From Mycoplasma sp. Pen4 (GTDB taxonomy: Bacteria > Bacillota_I > Bacilli_A > Mycoplasmatales > Metamycoplasmataceae), in assembly GCF_014352955.1 (NCBI RefSeq), contig NZ_CP060691.1, positions 682,001 to 746,000 on the forward strand: a stretch of DNA of 64,000 nucleotides, given 5' to 3'. This document shows, piece after piece, positions 10,895 to 20,711 of the stretch (its first letter is position 1; each line of letters starts with the position of its first letter). A program made the position numbers and the translations under genes. A model generated the notes under the pieces. That model did not search any database. It was not told the origin of the DNA and saw nothing but the letters and a program-made list of their open reading frames with translations.

Positions 10895-10918
10895 AAAGAG
10901 TTGCGGGAGCAACTCTTT
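10895..10918 (-). terminator. Hairpin between the C39 exporter operon and nusA
   Basis: A perfect 10-bp stem AAAGAGTTGC/GCAACTCTTT has a 4-base loop. On the minus strand it is followed by CTTATTAAT, a weak T-rich tail. It most likely ends transcripts of the exporter operon before nusA. Confidence 0.6.
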
Positions 10919-11072
10919 TGAAATCACTATGATAAATTGTTAAACTGATTCCTCAGCTCTCAGATTAACATTCATATTATAAAACATTTTGCTCTAAATG
11001 GGAATTTATTTTACAGCAATATATGGAAAATGTGAAAAGTTTTGTTTTTAGATGTTTGAATGCTAAAATGAG

Positions 11073-11456
11073 TTATTTTGAGTTAAAAATGAAGTTTAAA
11101 ATATTTGACATTTTTGTATTTATTGTGATTGGTAAATAAAAAATGTTCTGTTTTTCCATAAAAATCTTAAGTTGATTATTGACAAGAATAACCTTATTTG
11201 TTTCAATATTTTGATCAATTTGACAATCAAAAGAATAGTATTTATCTAAAAATTCAAAATTGATTTTAATCTGTTTTACAGATTTATCAGGTATGTAATT
11301 TTTTAACTCAATTTCATCATCATAAAAGGTAATAATGCCTTTTTCATAGTTATTAATTTGTATGTTTAATATCATTCAAATCAAAATACATAATAATGTA
11401 AATAACAAGACAACAATTCCTATCTCAAATTTATATTGGTAAATCTTATTTTTCAA
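11073..11456 (-). CDS. Small membrane-anchored accessory protein of the C39 exporter
   Basis: Unknown family. I place the start at TTG 11456, overlapping the end of the exporter gene by 11 bases. This adds an N-terminal Lys-rich stretch and one membrane helix (IGIVVLLFTLLCILIWMIL) to the 100-residue frame that begins at ATG 11375. The result is 127 residues: one N-terminal helix, then a soluble domain rich in beta-type patterns. Gene order and topology suggest an HlyD/adaptor-like partner of the exporter, but that is inference from context. Starting at 11375 would remove the anchor. Confidence 0.55.
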
Positions 11457-13470
11457 TGTTTATGACCTTTGAGTCTTGGAAGATATATTTTTGATTATGT
11501 GAGATTTCAATTGTTAAATTGTTTGAAAGATTTTCTTGTATAAAGGGTTTGATTTTACTAAAGATGTTAGGATCGATATTTTCAAATGCTTCATCAAAAA
11601 TCACTGCATCATAGTCTTTTATGAAAATATTGAGTATATTAATTAATTGATATTGACCATTAGATAATTCATTTATATTGGTGAATTCAGTTATATTTAG
11701 ATTGATTGCGTTTAAATGGTCTAAGAGATCTAATTTCTCAACAATTTTCATTAACTCATCTATATTATTCAAGTTTAAGAAATCAATAATTCTGATATTT
11801 GTTAAAACATTTTTATTACCTAAATACAAAACTCTTTCTTTAAACTTTGGATTTATAAAAGGATTTATCTTGATTTTATTGATCAATATTTCTCCTTCAT
11901 CGATTTGCTTATTGCCGCTAATTATTGCAGAAATAGTGGTTTTACCACATCCATTACTACCATTTAGTCTTGAATGTTTTTCAAATTTAATATTAGGTAA
12001 ATTGATTACAAAATTTTTTGCATTTGATGCATATGAATATCTACAATTTTTGAATTCAATTGTTTTGACTTTTTCAAAGAAATTATTGTTAGATAAGACT
12101 AGCTGTTCAAGATTAAAAATAGTAAGAAGTTTTGAGTATTTTGAAAACTCATAGTAATTTTCATAAATACCTATCATACTTTTAATTGGCTTGGTAAATA
12201 ATGAGGCACCAGTTAAAAAGAATATCAAATTCACTATTGTTAATTGATTTTGTCAAATTTGATAAGCACCGATAAACAATATTAATAATGGTGCTATTAA
12301 ATCTAAAGTAGCTAAAACACTATGAAGTGCAATGTTTTTCATTTTAAACTGCATCATTTCATTGTTTAGTTCTAAATATTTATTAATAGTGTTTTGTTGG
12401 ATTTTGCATTCTAGATCATAATTACCTGACAATTTACTATATTCAAAGAAATTACTAAATGATTCTTCAAACGACAAGTTTGCTTCAATAATCCTACTGA
12501 AATGTTTAGTGTAATTATTCTTAACAAGCAATGTGATTATGAAATTCAAAATCGAATAAATTAATATAGCTAATAACAAAATTGTGTTTATGTGTCACAA
12601 AAGATATATTGCTAAACCAAAAGTTAATATTGAAGAGATGATATCTGGTAAAAATGTCACTTGCAAATTACAAATCATATTTATTGCTGAAATTCTATTT
12701 TTTGCTTCTCCTACCGTTAAGTTATTTATTAATTTGTGGTTGTTTATTTTCATTATGGAAATGAAATGATTAATAAAATTTTGCTGTTTTAAGATTAAAA
12801 TTTTCTCTAAAAGTTTTGATGAAATAACTTTAATTAAGAAAGAAATACAAATAATTATTCCCACAATCACTGCAAGATACATTAAATGATATGAAAGTTT
12901 ATTAGGTACAATTGAGTTCAAAACAAGCTTATTGAAATAAGGAAAAATAAACATTATTGTAGTTTCAATTAATAATGAAATTAAGTATAAAGCAGAAAAT
13001 TTATCAAACTGATAAATGCTAAAGTTTATTGATTTTTTATCGTTTATTTTGGTATTTTCTAAACTTTTTGTCTTAGTAAATGAAACTAAAATATTAGCAT
13101 ATATTTTTGTTAACTCATCGTTGCTTAATGTGATATTACCTTTTGCAGGATCATATAAATAAAAAATATTATTCTTAACTTTTTCAACTATGACAATGTG
13201 CTGTAAGTTATTTTGATTCACTATAATTGCGATAGGAAAAATACTATTATCTAGATTTTTAAGTTGATCAAAACTACAACTATAAGTATCTAGTTTAATA
13301 TTGAAATTTAATGCAATTTTAGATAACTCGCTTAATTTAATTCCTGATTTTGTATATACTGCTGATTGCTTTAATTCGTTTATTCCGATCTTTTTTGAAT
13401 GCAAAAAATTAATGAAATATCTAAGAACATAAAGTGAGCAGTCTCGTTGATCATATTGTATTTCTTTCAT
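11446..13470 (-). CDS. Peptidase-domain (C39) ABC exporter
   Basis: The 674-residue protein fuses three parts. The N-terminal C39 peptidase has Cys11 (QRDCS), His91 (QHIVIV) and Asp107 (YDP), the expected catalytic triad. A membrane domain of about six helices covers about 155-420. The ABC domain has Walker A GSNGCGKTT (504-512), signature LSNGQ, Walker B VIFDEAFE and the switch His in ISHNQ. Such proteins cleave a double-glycine leader from a peptide while exporting it. No substrate gene is visible here. The frame is interrupted only by UGA Trp codons. It resembles the Mbov_0121-type family known from mycoplasmas (from memory). No ribosome binding site is evident at the start. Confidence 0.88.
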
Positions 13471-13593
13471 ATTTAGTAAATAACTTTTTTAAATAATGAA
13501 CTAAAAAATTACTTTATTATGGAAATATTTTTTTATTTTTTCATAATTTTTTAAATTTTTATTTTCATTATGTCTATTGTGTACTTTTTATAC

Positions 13594-13599
13594 TATAAT
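13594..13599 (+). promoter_or_regulatory. -10 box for the HU gene
   Basis: TATAAT lies 36 bases before the HU start codon. The -35 region is not recognisable. Confidence 0.5.
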
Positions 13600-13634
13600 T
13601 TAGGTACAAAAATAAAAATTCACTAGGAGATATA

Positions 13635-13931
13635 ATGACAAAAAAAGAATATATCAGTGAAGTTGCTGAAAGAGCAGAAATTTCACCTAAAGATGTAGAA
13701 AAAGTATTTGATGCAATGGTATTCGTTCTTAAAGAACAATTAATTATGGAAGAAAAAGTTAGATTATCACACTTAGGAATCTTTTCAACAACAATTAAAC
13801 CAGCACGTACAATGACAAACAAATTCAGAAAATCTGACGATGAACCACAATTCATCGAAGTTCCACAAAGACGTGTTGTTAAATATACACCATCAAAATA
13901 CTTACGTGAACTTATCGATTTTAAAGCTTAA
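13635..13931 (+). CDS. HU family DNA-binding protein
   Basis: This 98-residue basic protein has the HU/IHF fold pattern: MTKKEYISEVAERAEISPKDVEKVFDAM at the dimerisation helices, then LSHLGIFSTTIKPART with the beta arm and a basic C-terminal part. HU dimers bend DNA and compact the nucleoid. A clear AGGAGATATA precedes the start. The last 4 bases overlap the end of the convergent recU gene. Confidence 0.92.
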   Translation: MTKKEYISEVAERAEISPKDVEKVFDAMVFVLKEQLIMEEKVRLSHLGIFSTTIKPARTMTNKFRKSDDEPQFIEVPQRRVVKYTPSKYLRELIDFKA

Positions 13932-14425
13932 TTTAAATCGAATATTAAAATATTTAAATATCCCGGAAACTCAAGAGTTAATAATCTTGAGTTTTCTTTT
14001 ATTTCTTTATACTTAATGCTTTTGACCTGCTTATATTTCTCTATTATGTAATTTGTATTAACAAGATAAAACTCGTTATATAAACTGAAATAAATTATCA
14101 CAAAGGAAATACCATTATTGCTTTCTATAAGTTCCAAATATCTAAGTTGATGTTTTGCAAAGTTCTTAATTGATAAATATTTTTCATTAGTGGTTTTTGC
14201 TTCAAAAGCGATAAATTTACCATTAAAACAACCTATATAATCAACTGTTGATTTATAGATTTTAACCTTTGAAGATATTATTTGTCCATCATCGTTTTTT
14301 GTGATCTTTTTTACCTTAATAGGAGTTGTTTTCTTCTCAATGTAAGCAATTTTGTTACTTCATAAATAAGTTATTGTTTTGTTTAAAACTTCTTCTAAAA
14401 ACATACCTTTATTTTTGTTATTCAT
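13928..14425 (-). CDS. recU: Holliday junction resolvase RecU
   Basis: The 165-residue protein matches RecU along its length: NKGMFLEEVLN near the start, STVDYIGCFNGKFIAFEAKTT containing the catalytic Asp and Glu-x-Lys, then HQLRYLELI and SFVIIYFSLYNEFYLV. It cuts Holliday junctions during recombination and repair, working with RuvAB. The start is ATG 14425; UGA codons read as Trp keep the frame open. It is a bit shorter than the Bacillus protein, as is usual in mollicutes. Confidence 0.9.
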
Positions 14426-14652
14426 ATTTATTAAATAAAAAATCTGTTCAGTGAACAAAATATGTACAAACAAAACTAAAGATCTCATTTTGTTTTAGAT
14501 GTCTTTCTTTTATTTCGTTTATGCCTACTACATTGTTGTAAAAGTATTAGTTAAGTGCAAAAAATTAGCATTAAAAAAGTTATTGATCATATTTGTGCTG
14601 CGCAATAACACTCAAATGAGTAATATTTCAAAAATGACTGTTTTAACTTTGT

Positions 14653-14658
14653 TATAAT
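14653..14658 (+). promoter_or_regulatory. -10 box for tpiA
   Basis: TATAAT, preceded by TTTGT, lies 37 bases before the tpiA start. The 228 bases between the recU start and this box hold no gene I can support. Confidence 0.55.
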
Positions 14659-14694
14659 TACATTAGTAATTATTAGGTGTAAAAAGGAGAGAAA

Positions 14695-15431
<737 letters not shown>

Positions 15432-15432
<1 letters not shown>

Positions 15433-16430
15433 TGAAAGAAAAATTAAAGGTCTATATTGATTTCGAATCAATTACTCATAACTTTTTACGTAGATGTTAC
15501 TTAAATAGTAAAATCGGATTTTTACCTTATTTATACACCGTTGGTTTACACAGAAATAATGATTTAAGTCAAAAATTTGTGCACAAAAGTTCATTAATGA
15601 CATTTAAGAACTTTAACTTTAAAAATTATTATGAAAAATTAGCAGAAAATTTATTGAACGACATTTCAATAATTTCTGGTGAAGATATTAATCGTGAAAA
15701 TTATTTAGACAAAATTGAATTTTATGGATGAAATCCGGGTATGGAAAACACTGTTTTAAATCGTATTTTAAATGTTGGATGTAAAAATATTATTCATGAT
15801 CACGAATTTAAAACATCAATTTCACTTAAGTTAGTAATTCCTAATGATGAATCAGTATATTTTGAAGAAACTGCAAAAATTGATGCATTAAACAAACCAG
15901 ATTCACCTTTTATGAAACATGATGATCCAGGTTTTAGATCTTCCTTCCTTGGATATCAAAGATTTATAAACTTTAATAATATTAATACTTATGACAGAAT
16001 TATTCTTTCAAATGAAGATTTAATAATTATTGATAAAGAATTAATTAATTACAACAAAGATGATGTTCTTAAACTTGATTTTTGTGTTCGTAATAAACAA
16101 TTAATCAAACAAAGAGCTAGAAAACTTGCTAAATATAATGAAGAAATTGCGAAAAAATCTAAAAAATTATATCTTGCAGAAACAAATTTAAGCAATCTTG
16201 AATACATCATTGGTCTTGAACGTAATGAACACAAAAGAGTTAATGATTTAGTGAGTCTCGAAGAATATATTGCTGAAAAACATTCATTATATAACCGTGC
16301 ATTAAAATATGTTAGAGCAGCTGAAAACAATTTAATGACTGTTGATGAATTTTTACATAGTGAAAAAGAATTAATTAAAGAATTAGAGAAACAAATTCAG
16401 CAAATTCGAGAAAATAAAAATCAAATTTAA
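15432..16430 (+). CDS. DEDD-type exonuclease-like protein with coiled-coil C-terminus
   Basis: I do not recognise a named family. The 332-residue protein shows the three motifs of a DnaQ-like fold: KVYIDFES (Asp10, Glu12), IIHDHEF (about 119-126) and YNKDDV with Tyr207 and Asp211 in Y-x3-D spacing. This is the pattern of DEDDy 3'-5' exonucleases and of DUF2779-like proteins. The last 115 residues are Lys/Glu-rich and look like a coiled coil. Catalytic activity is inferred only. It is translationally coupled to tpiA and followed by a terminator. Confidence 0.6.
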
Positions 16431-16434
16431 TATG

Positions 16435-16462
16435 AGTTAACAAGTGTTAACTTTTATTTTTT
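16435..16462 (+). terminator. Terminator after the tpiA operon
   Basis: The stem AGTTAACA/TGTTAACT with a 2-base gap is followed by TTTATTTTTT. Confidence 0.8.
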
Positions 16463-16530
16463 ACCTTTTTTACCTTAATTTAAGATGCGAAAAAAATTAA
16501 ATATATTTATATATTTATAACGCCATGCTT

Positions 16531-16536
16531 TATAAT
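16531..16536 (+). promoter_or_regulatory. -10 box of the rplK-rplA operon
   Basis: TATAAT, with a TGC element just upstream, lies 80 bases before the rplK start. It leaves a leader of about 70 bases that contains the L1-binding site. Confidence 0.6.
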
Positions 16537-16551
16537 ATATAAGCAATATAA

Positions 16552-16597
16552 ATATTGCCGAAGTGGGAGATGAAAAATCATCGTTGGACCACAATAT
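16552..16597 (+). promoter_or_regulatory. Ribosomal protein L1 leader (autoregulatory mRNA site)
   Basis: The leader folds into an outer stem ATATT/AATAT (16552-16556 with 16593-16597) and GTGG/CCAC (16563-16566 with 16589-16592). These enclose GAGATG, a hairpin GATG/CATC, and GTTGGA. This is the known L1 recognition pattern that mimics the L1 site on 23S rRNA. By established knowledge, free L1 binds it and shuts off translation of L11 and L1. The ribosome binding site AAAGGA follows at about 16600. Confidence 0.75.
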
Positions 16598-16615
16598 CGA
16601 AAGGATACATTTACA

Positions 16616-17209
16616 ATGGCAAAAAAAGAAATTCAACGTATAGCTAAGTTGCAATTCCCTGCTGGTAAAGCTAAACCAGGTCCATCACTTGCTGGTGTTG
16701 GGGTAAACATGCCTGAATTCACAAAGGCATTCAACGACGCTACAAGAGATAGAGGGGACGAACCAGTTCCTGTATTAATTACAGTTTACAAAGACAAATC
16801 ATTCGAATTCAAATTATTCACAGCACCAGCTTCATACAAAATTAAGCAAGCTGCAAAAATTCAATCAGGTGCTGCTAACGCTAAAACAACAATCGTTGCA
16901 ACAATTACAAAAGAACAATTAAGAGAAATTGCTGAATACAAAATGCCTGACTTAAACACAGATGACGTTTTCGCTGCTATGGCTACAGTTGCTGGAACAG
17001 CAAAACAAATGGGTGTTTTAATCGAAGGATACGACGACATCTTCAAAGCTAAAGCAGAAGCTAAAGCTGCTGCTAAAGCTGCTAAAGAAGCTGCTGCTAA
17101 AGAAGCTGCCCTTGAAAGCGACTTAGAAAACTTAGTTGCTACAAAAGGACAAGCAATTGAAGTTAACGTAATCTCAGACGAAGAAAAAGAAGAGGGAGAT
17201 GCTGAATAA
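16616..17209 (+). CDS. rplK: 50S ribosomal protein L11
   Basis: This 197-residue protein has the full L11 core (KLQFPAGKAKPGPSLAGVGVNMPEFTKAFND, then the C-terminal RNA-binding domain ending GTAKQMGV). A mollicute-style extension of about 50 residues follows: Ala/Lys-rich helix, then an acidic end. L11 forms the GTPase-associated centre with 23S rRNA. It lies behind the L1 leader and 2 bases before rplA, so the pair is one transcript. Confidence 0.97.
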   Translation: MAKKEIQRIAKLQFPAGKAKPGPSLAGVGVNMPEFTKAFNDATRDRGDEPVPVLITVYKDKSFEFKLFTAPASYKIKQAAKIQSGAANAKTTIVATITKEQLREIAEYKMPDLNTDDVFAAMATVAGTAKQMGVLIEGYDDIFKAKAEAKAAAKAAKEAAAKEAALESDLENLVATKGQAIEVNVISDEEKEEGDAE

Positions 17210-17211
17210 TT

Positions 17212-17907
17212 ATGGCAAAAAGAGTATCAAAAAACTTAAAAGCAGCTCGTGCATCATTTGATAGAACAGTTGCTTACGATTTAAAAGAAGCTATTGAATT
17301 AGCTAAGAAAACTTCATACGCAAAATTCGATGCTTCAATCGATTTAGCATTCAACTTAAACTTAGACGTTCGTAAAGCAGATCAACAACTTCGTGGTGCA
17401 GTATTACTTCCAAACGGAACAGGTAAATCAGTAAGAGTATTAGTTGCTACAAACAATGTTGAAAAACAAAAATTAGCTACAGAAGCTGGAGCAGATATCG
17501 TTGTTGACGGTGCTGCTTTAGAACAAAGAATTAAAGAAGATAACTTTGACTTTGACGTAATGGTTGCTGACCCAGCTATGATGCCTTTATTAGGTAAATA
17601 TGGTAAAAAACTTGGGCCTAAAGGTCTTATGCCAAACCCTAAAACAGGTACAGTTACACCAACTCCAGAAAAAGCAGTAGAAGAACTTAAAAAAGGTAAA
17701 GCAAACTACCGTACAGATAAAGCAGGTATTGTTCACTCGTTAATCGGTAAAGCATCTATGTCAACAGACGCTTTAGCTGAAAATGCTCAAACATTAATTC
17801 AATTAATTAAAAAATTAAAACCAGCTGCTGTTAAAGGTACATACATGTTAAACTTAACAGTTTCTGCTTCAATGGGACCAAGTGTTAAAATTAAAATTGA
17901 AAAATAA
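17212..17907 (+). CDS. rplA: 50S ribosomal protein L1
   Basis: This 231-residue protein has normal length and the diagnostic KLGPKGLMPNPKTGTVT segment. It builds the L1 stalk at the ribosomal E site and represses its own operon through the leader at 16552-16597. AGGGAGAT upstream of the start serves as ribosome binding site inside the end of rplK. Confidence 0.98.
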   Translation: MAKRVSKNLKAARASFDRTVAYDLKEAIELAKKTSYAKFDASIDLAFNLNLDVRKADQQLRGAVLLPNGTGKSVRVLVATNNVEKQKLATEAGADIVVDGAALEQRIKEDNFDFDVMVADPAMMPLLGKYGKKLGPKGLMPNPKTGTVTPTPEKAVEELKKGKANYRTDKAGIVHSLIGKASMSTDALAENAQTLIQLIKKLKPAAVKGTYMLNLTVSASMGPSVKIKIEK

Positions 17908-17933
17908 TTCAATTTAAATTTAATTAATATAAG

Positions 17934-17960
17934 CATTCACATTTTGTGAATGTTTTTATT
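17934..17960 (+). terminator. Terminator after rplA
   Basis: The stem CATTCACA/TGTGAATG (17934-17941 with 17945-17952) is followed by a T-rich stretch. Confidence 0.85.
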
Positions 17961-18037
17961 TTGTTTTTATAACCTTTTAAAACTTACTCCAAGTGATAAA
18001 AGGAATGCTATTAAATAATATTGGGGGATAGAAAATT

Positions 18038-18066
18038 AAATAGGTTGATACCTATTTTTTATTTTT
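18038..18066 (+). terminator. Intrinsic terminator at the left end of the ICE
   Basis: The stem AAATAGGT/ACCTATTT (18038-18045 with 18050-18057) has a TGAT loop and is followed by TTTATTTTT. It lies 58 bases before the first ICE gene. It could insulate the ICE from rplA read-through or act as a leader attenuator. Confidence 0.6.
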
Positions 18067-18123
18067 AGCACTTTTGCTTTTTTGGAAAAATAACAAAACA
18101 AAATGAATTAAAGGTGGTTAGTT

Positions 18124-19017
18124 ATGCTTTACAGAATGTGAGATCAAGATAAATATTGTTCTAATTTCTTTATCTTCTACAAAAGACATAATTCAAAACC
18201 ATCAGCTTATCATGCTTCAAAAATGAATGGTTTATTTCATAAAACCGTTATAGAGCAAGATAAGAAACTGCAAACAATGAAAATTTCATCATTGATAGAT
18301 GCAATTTCTCAAAATAAAAGTTATATTTGCTCTACTGGTACAACAACAAGATTTATCAATATTGATATTGATGAAAAAGCAAATAGAATTTTTTCAACTC
18401 TTTTGAAGTACAACAATAAATTTTTCACAAAAAGTGATTTAAACAACAAAAATGATAAAGAAATGTTGTTTTTAAAGTATTTTTTACCTACTTTTTACTA
18501 TGAAACTAATTCATCAACTGATACAAAAGCAAGAATTAGATTAGTTTATGCATTAGACCAAAATGTAAGTAAAGAATTAGCAACAAAAATTGTTGAAAAA
18601 TTAATAATTGTTATTGAAAGCATTTTTAATTCAAAAATTGATACAGCATCTAAAAACATTAAACAAATATTCTATGGTACATTGAAAAATGTCTTTTCAA
18701 ACAAGAATATTAGAGTGTATAGTGCAGAAAAGTTATTAGAAATTTTGAATTATGTATTCAAACTTTTAAATTTAAGTGAAAAACACAGAAATTCTAGTTT
18801 TGGAATTACATATGATTTCAATAATTCTTTTGTATCTAACAACTATGATGAAGCATTATGAATTTATGTTGCATTATCAAAGCACAATAAAGAACATTTA
18901 TTGATAACAAAGAAAAAATGAATAAAGAAATTTGAAGATACAATGAATCGCAGACCATACTTTAAAGTAAAACATAATACAAAAGGTTATGAATTATTAA
19001 ATACTTACAAGAAATAA
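18124..19017 (+). CDS. Primase/replication-like protein (AEP fold suspected)
   Basis: This 297-residue protein is the first ICE gene. The start is ATG 18124 behind AAAGGTGG; a later Met at 18223 would lose 33 residues including Trp (UGA) codons. The motif FINIDIDEK (residues 77-85) fits the hhhDhD signature of archaeo-eukaryotic primases. ARIRLVYALD (about 137-146) and DTASKNIKQIFYGT (about 174-187) match the later motifs of phage and plasmid primases. I infer a role in ICE replication or priming. Family membership should be tested by profile search. Confidence 0.5.
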
Positions 19018-19049
19018 ATTAAAAACAAAACAATTAAAGGAGATAAAGA

Positions 19050-19415
19050 GTGGAAATAACAAAAATAACACAATTTTTTGCAGAAAATGTTTCAGCAAGT
19101 GCTTCTGCAGTAAATGATAATCTTGCTTCTTCTATTTCATCATCTGTTTCAGGTGGCTTTAAGTCCTTACTTTCTGCAATTACAATACCTGTAATTATTG
19201 CATTAGTGGTATTTATTCTTTCTGGTGCTGTTCTATTGGCTAAAAAATTCATGAGAATATCTAAAACAGATCCAGAAAATTATAAAATGGAAATCAAAAA
19301 ACTTTATTGATATATTGGTGGAATAATGGCTCTTTTCTTTTCACTAATATTCTTTATAGTAATGCAATCTAACAATTGATCAATTTTAGCAGATTACACT
19401 CCAAAAGCATTGTAA
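19050..19415 (+). CDS. Pilin-like ICE transfer protein
   Basis: This 121-residue protein starts at GTG 19050 behind AAAGGAG. A short soluble head rich in Ser/Ala is followed by two membrane helices (IPVIIALVVFILSGAVLLA and IMALFFSLIFFIVMQ). This layout resembles VirB2/TrbC pilins, and the gene precedes a large membrane protein and the VirB4-type ATPase as in other mycoplasma ICEs (Mbov_0395-type, from memory). It is likely part of the conjugation channel in the membrane. Confidence 0.65.
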
Positions 19416-19451
19416 GTAATTTAACAAAACATCTTATTTTAGGTATAAAAA

Positions 19452-20711
19452 GTGTTTGCCTGACTAATTAATTCCATTGGTTATGCGATTTTCTCAGGAT
19501 TGTGATACATACTTGTATTTCTTCCTGGTTGAATTCTTCATATCATTTACACAACACTAGAATTTGTTGCTTTTAAACTACCAATTTACATTTTATTTGG
19601 TGGTTATGAAATAAACTTCTCAACTGGTTTCTTCATAAGATTCTTTGGTATTGCACTGATATGTCTTTTCTTTGTAGTTGGTATAGTCTTTTATAGATTT
19701 ATACAAGCAAGAAAAGATGTAGAAAACCAACAATTATTCAAAGAATCAATAAAGCGTGGGGCATTATCATTTTTAATGGTAGTTGGAATACCAATATTAA
19801 TGTGATTAATGATGATCTTTTTTGTAATTATTTATCAGTTAGTTAAAAATTCAATCTTTAACCAAGATACATCTCTATCACAATACATATTTAAAGTATT
19901 AGAACCAAAATGAACTGAAACATCAGAAGGACACAAAGCATGAATTCAAGTGCAAAATACATTTCAACCTTTAAGTTATAATGAATGATTTTACATAGAT
20001 GGTAGTGGTATTTTACTTATCATCAAACTTGCAATTGCAATTTTTGCAATTGTAGTTGTGATCTTTGGACTTTTTATACGTGTTATCAAAGCAATTGCTT
20101 ATGAATTTGTTTATTTCTTATGATTACCAGTTGCTATAACACAAGGGACTAATGATGCGGGAGAAACATTAAAGAAATGATTTGCTAAATTCACAGAGAG
20201 TGTATTAAGTATTTTCATTATATTAATTTGTCTTCTCTTATACATTATGTTGCTTCAAACTACTTTTGAACAAGTACCATCATTGATTGATGAGATTTTA
20301 GGTGATAATTCAACAGCACTTTCTGGTGAATGAACTACATCAATTTTATCAATTGCAATCATCTTAGGTATGACTTATGGAATTAATGGTATGATAACCA
20401 GATTAATGTATTTCTTTAATCTAGATCAGTTTGCAGAATCATCAATCAGACTAAGGCGCAACAAGAACAAAACAGCAAATAACACAGCAAATACAAAAGA
20501 AACCAAAGCTGAAGCTAACAAAACAATTAGCTATGAAAAAAACACATTAAAAAGAAATAATGATTTAGGTGTAAGAGCAAAAACAAGTGCTAGAAATGCT
20601 AAAAACACTATGAGTAAGGAAAAAACAGCAGAACAAGCAATTAACAATGCTCTTAAACCTTGATTTATTAAGATATTTAACAAGTTGCAAGAAGGAGATA
20701 AGGTGAAATAG
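19452..20711 (+). CDS. Polytopic ICE membrane protein (VirB6/TrbL-like role)
   Basis: This 419-residue protein starts at GTG 19452. It has about seven to eight membrane helices and many UGA Trp codons that break it up under the standard code. A basic, hydrophilic cytoplasmic tail of about 95 residues (RLRRNKNKTANN onwards) ends it. Its stop is directly followed by the ATG of the ATPase gene, whose ribosome binding site lies inside this frame. Order and topology match the Mbov_0396-type ICE protein (from memory) and suggest the inner-membrane pore of the transfer machine. Confidence 0.7.
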
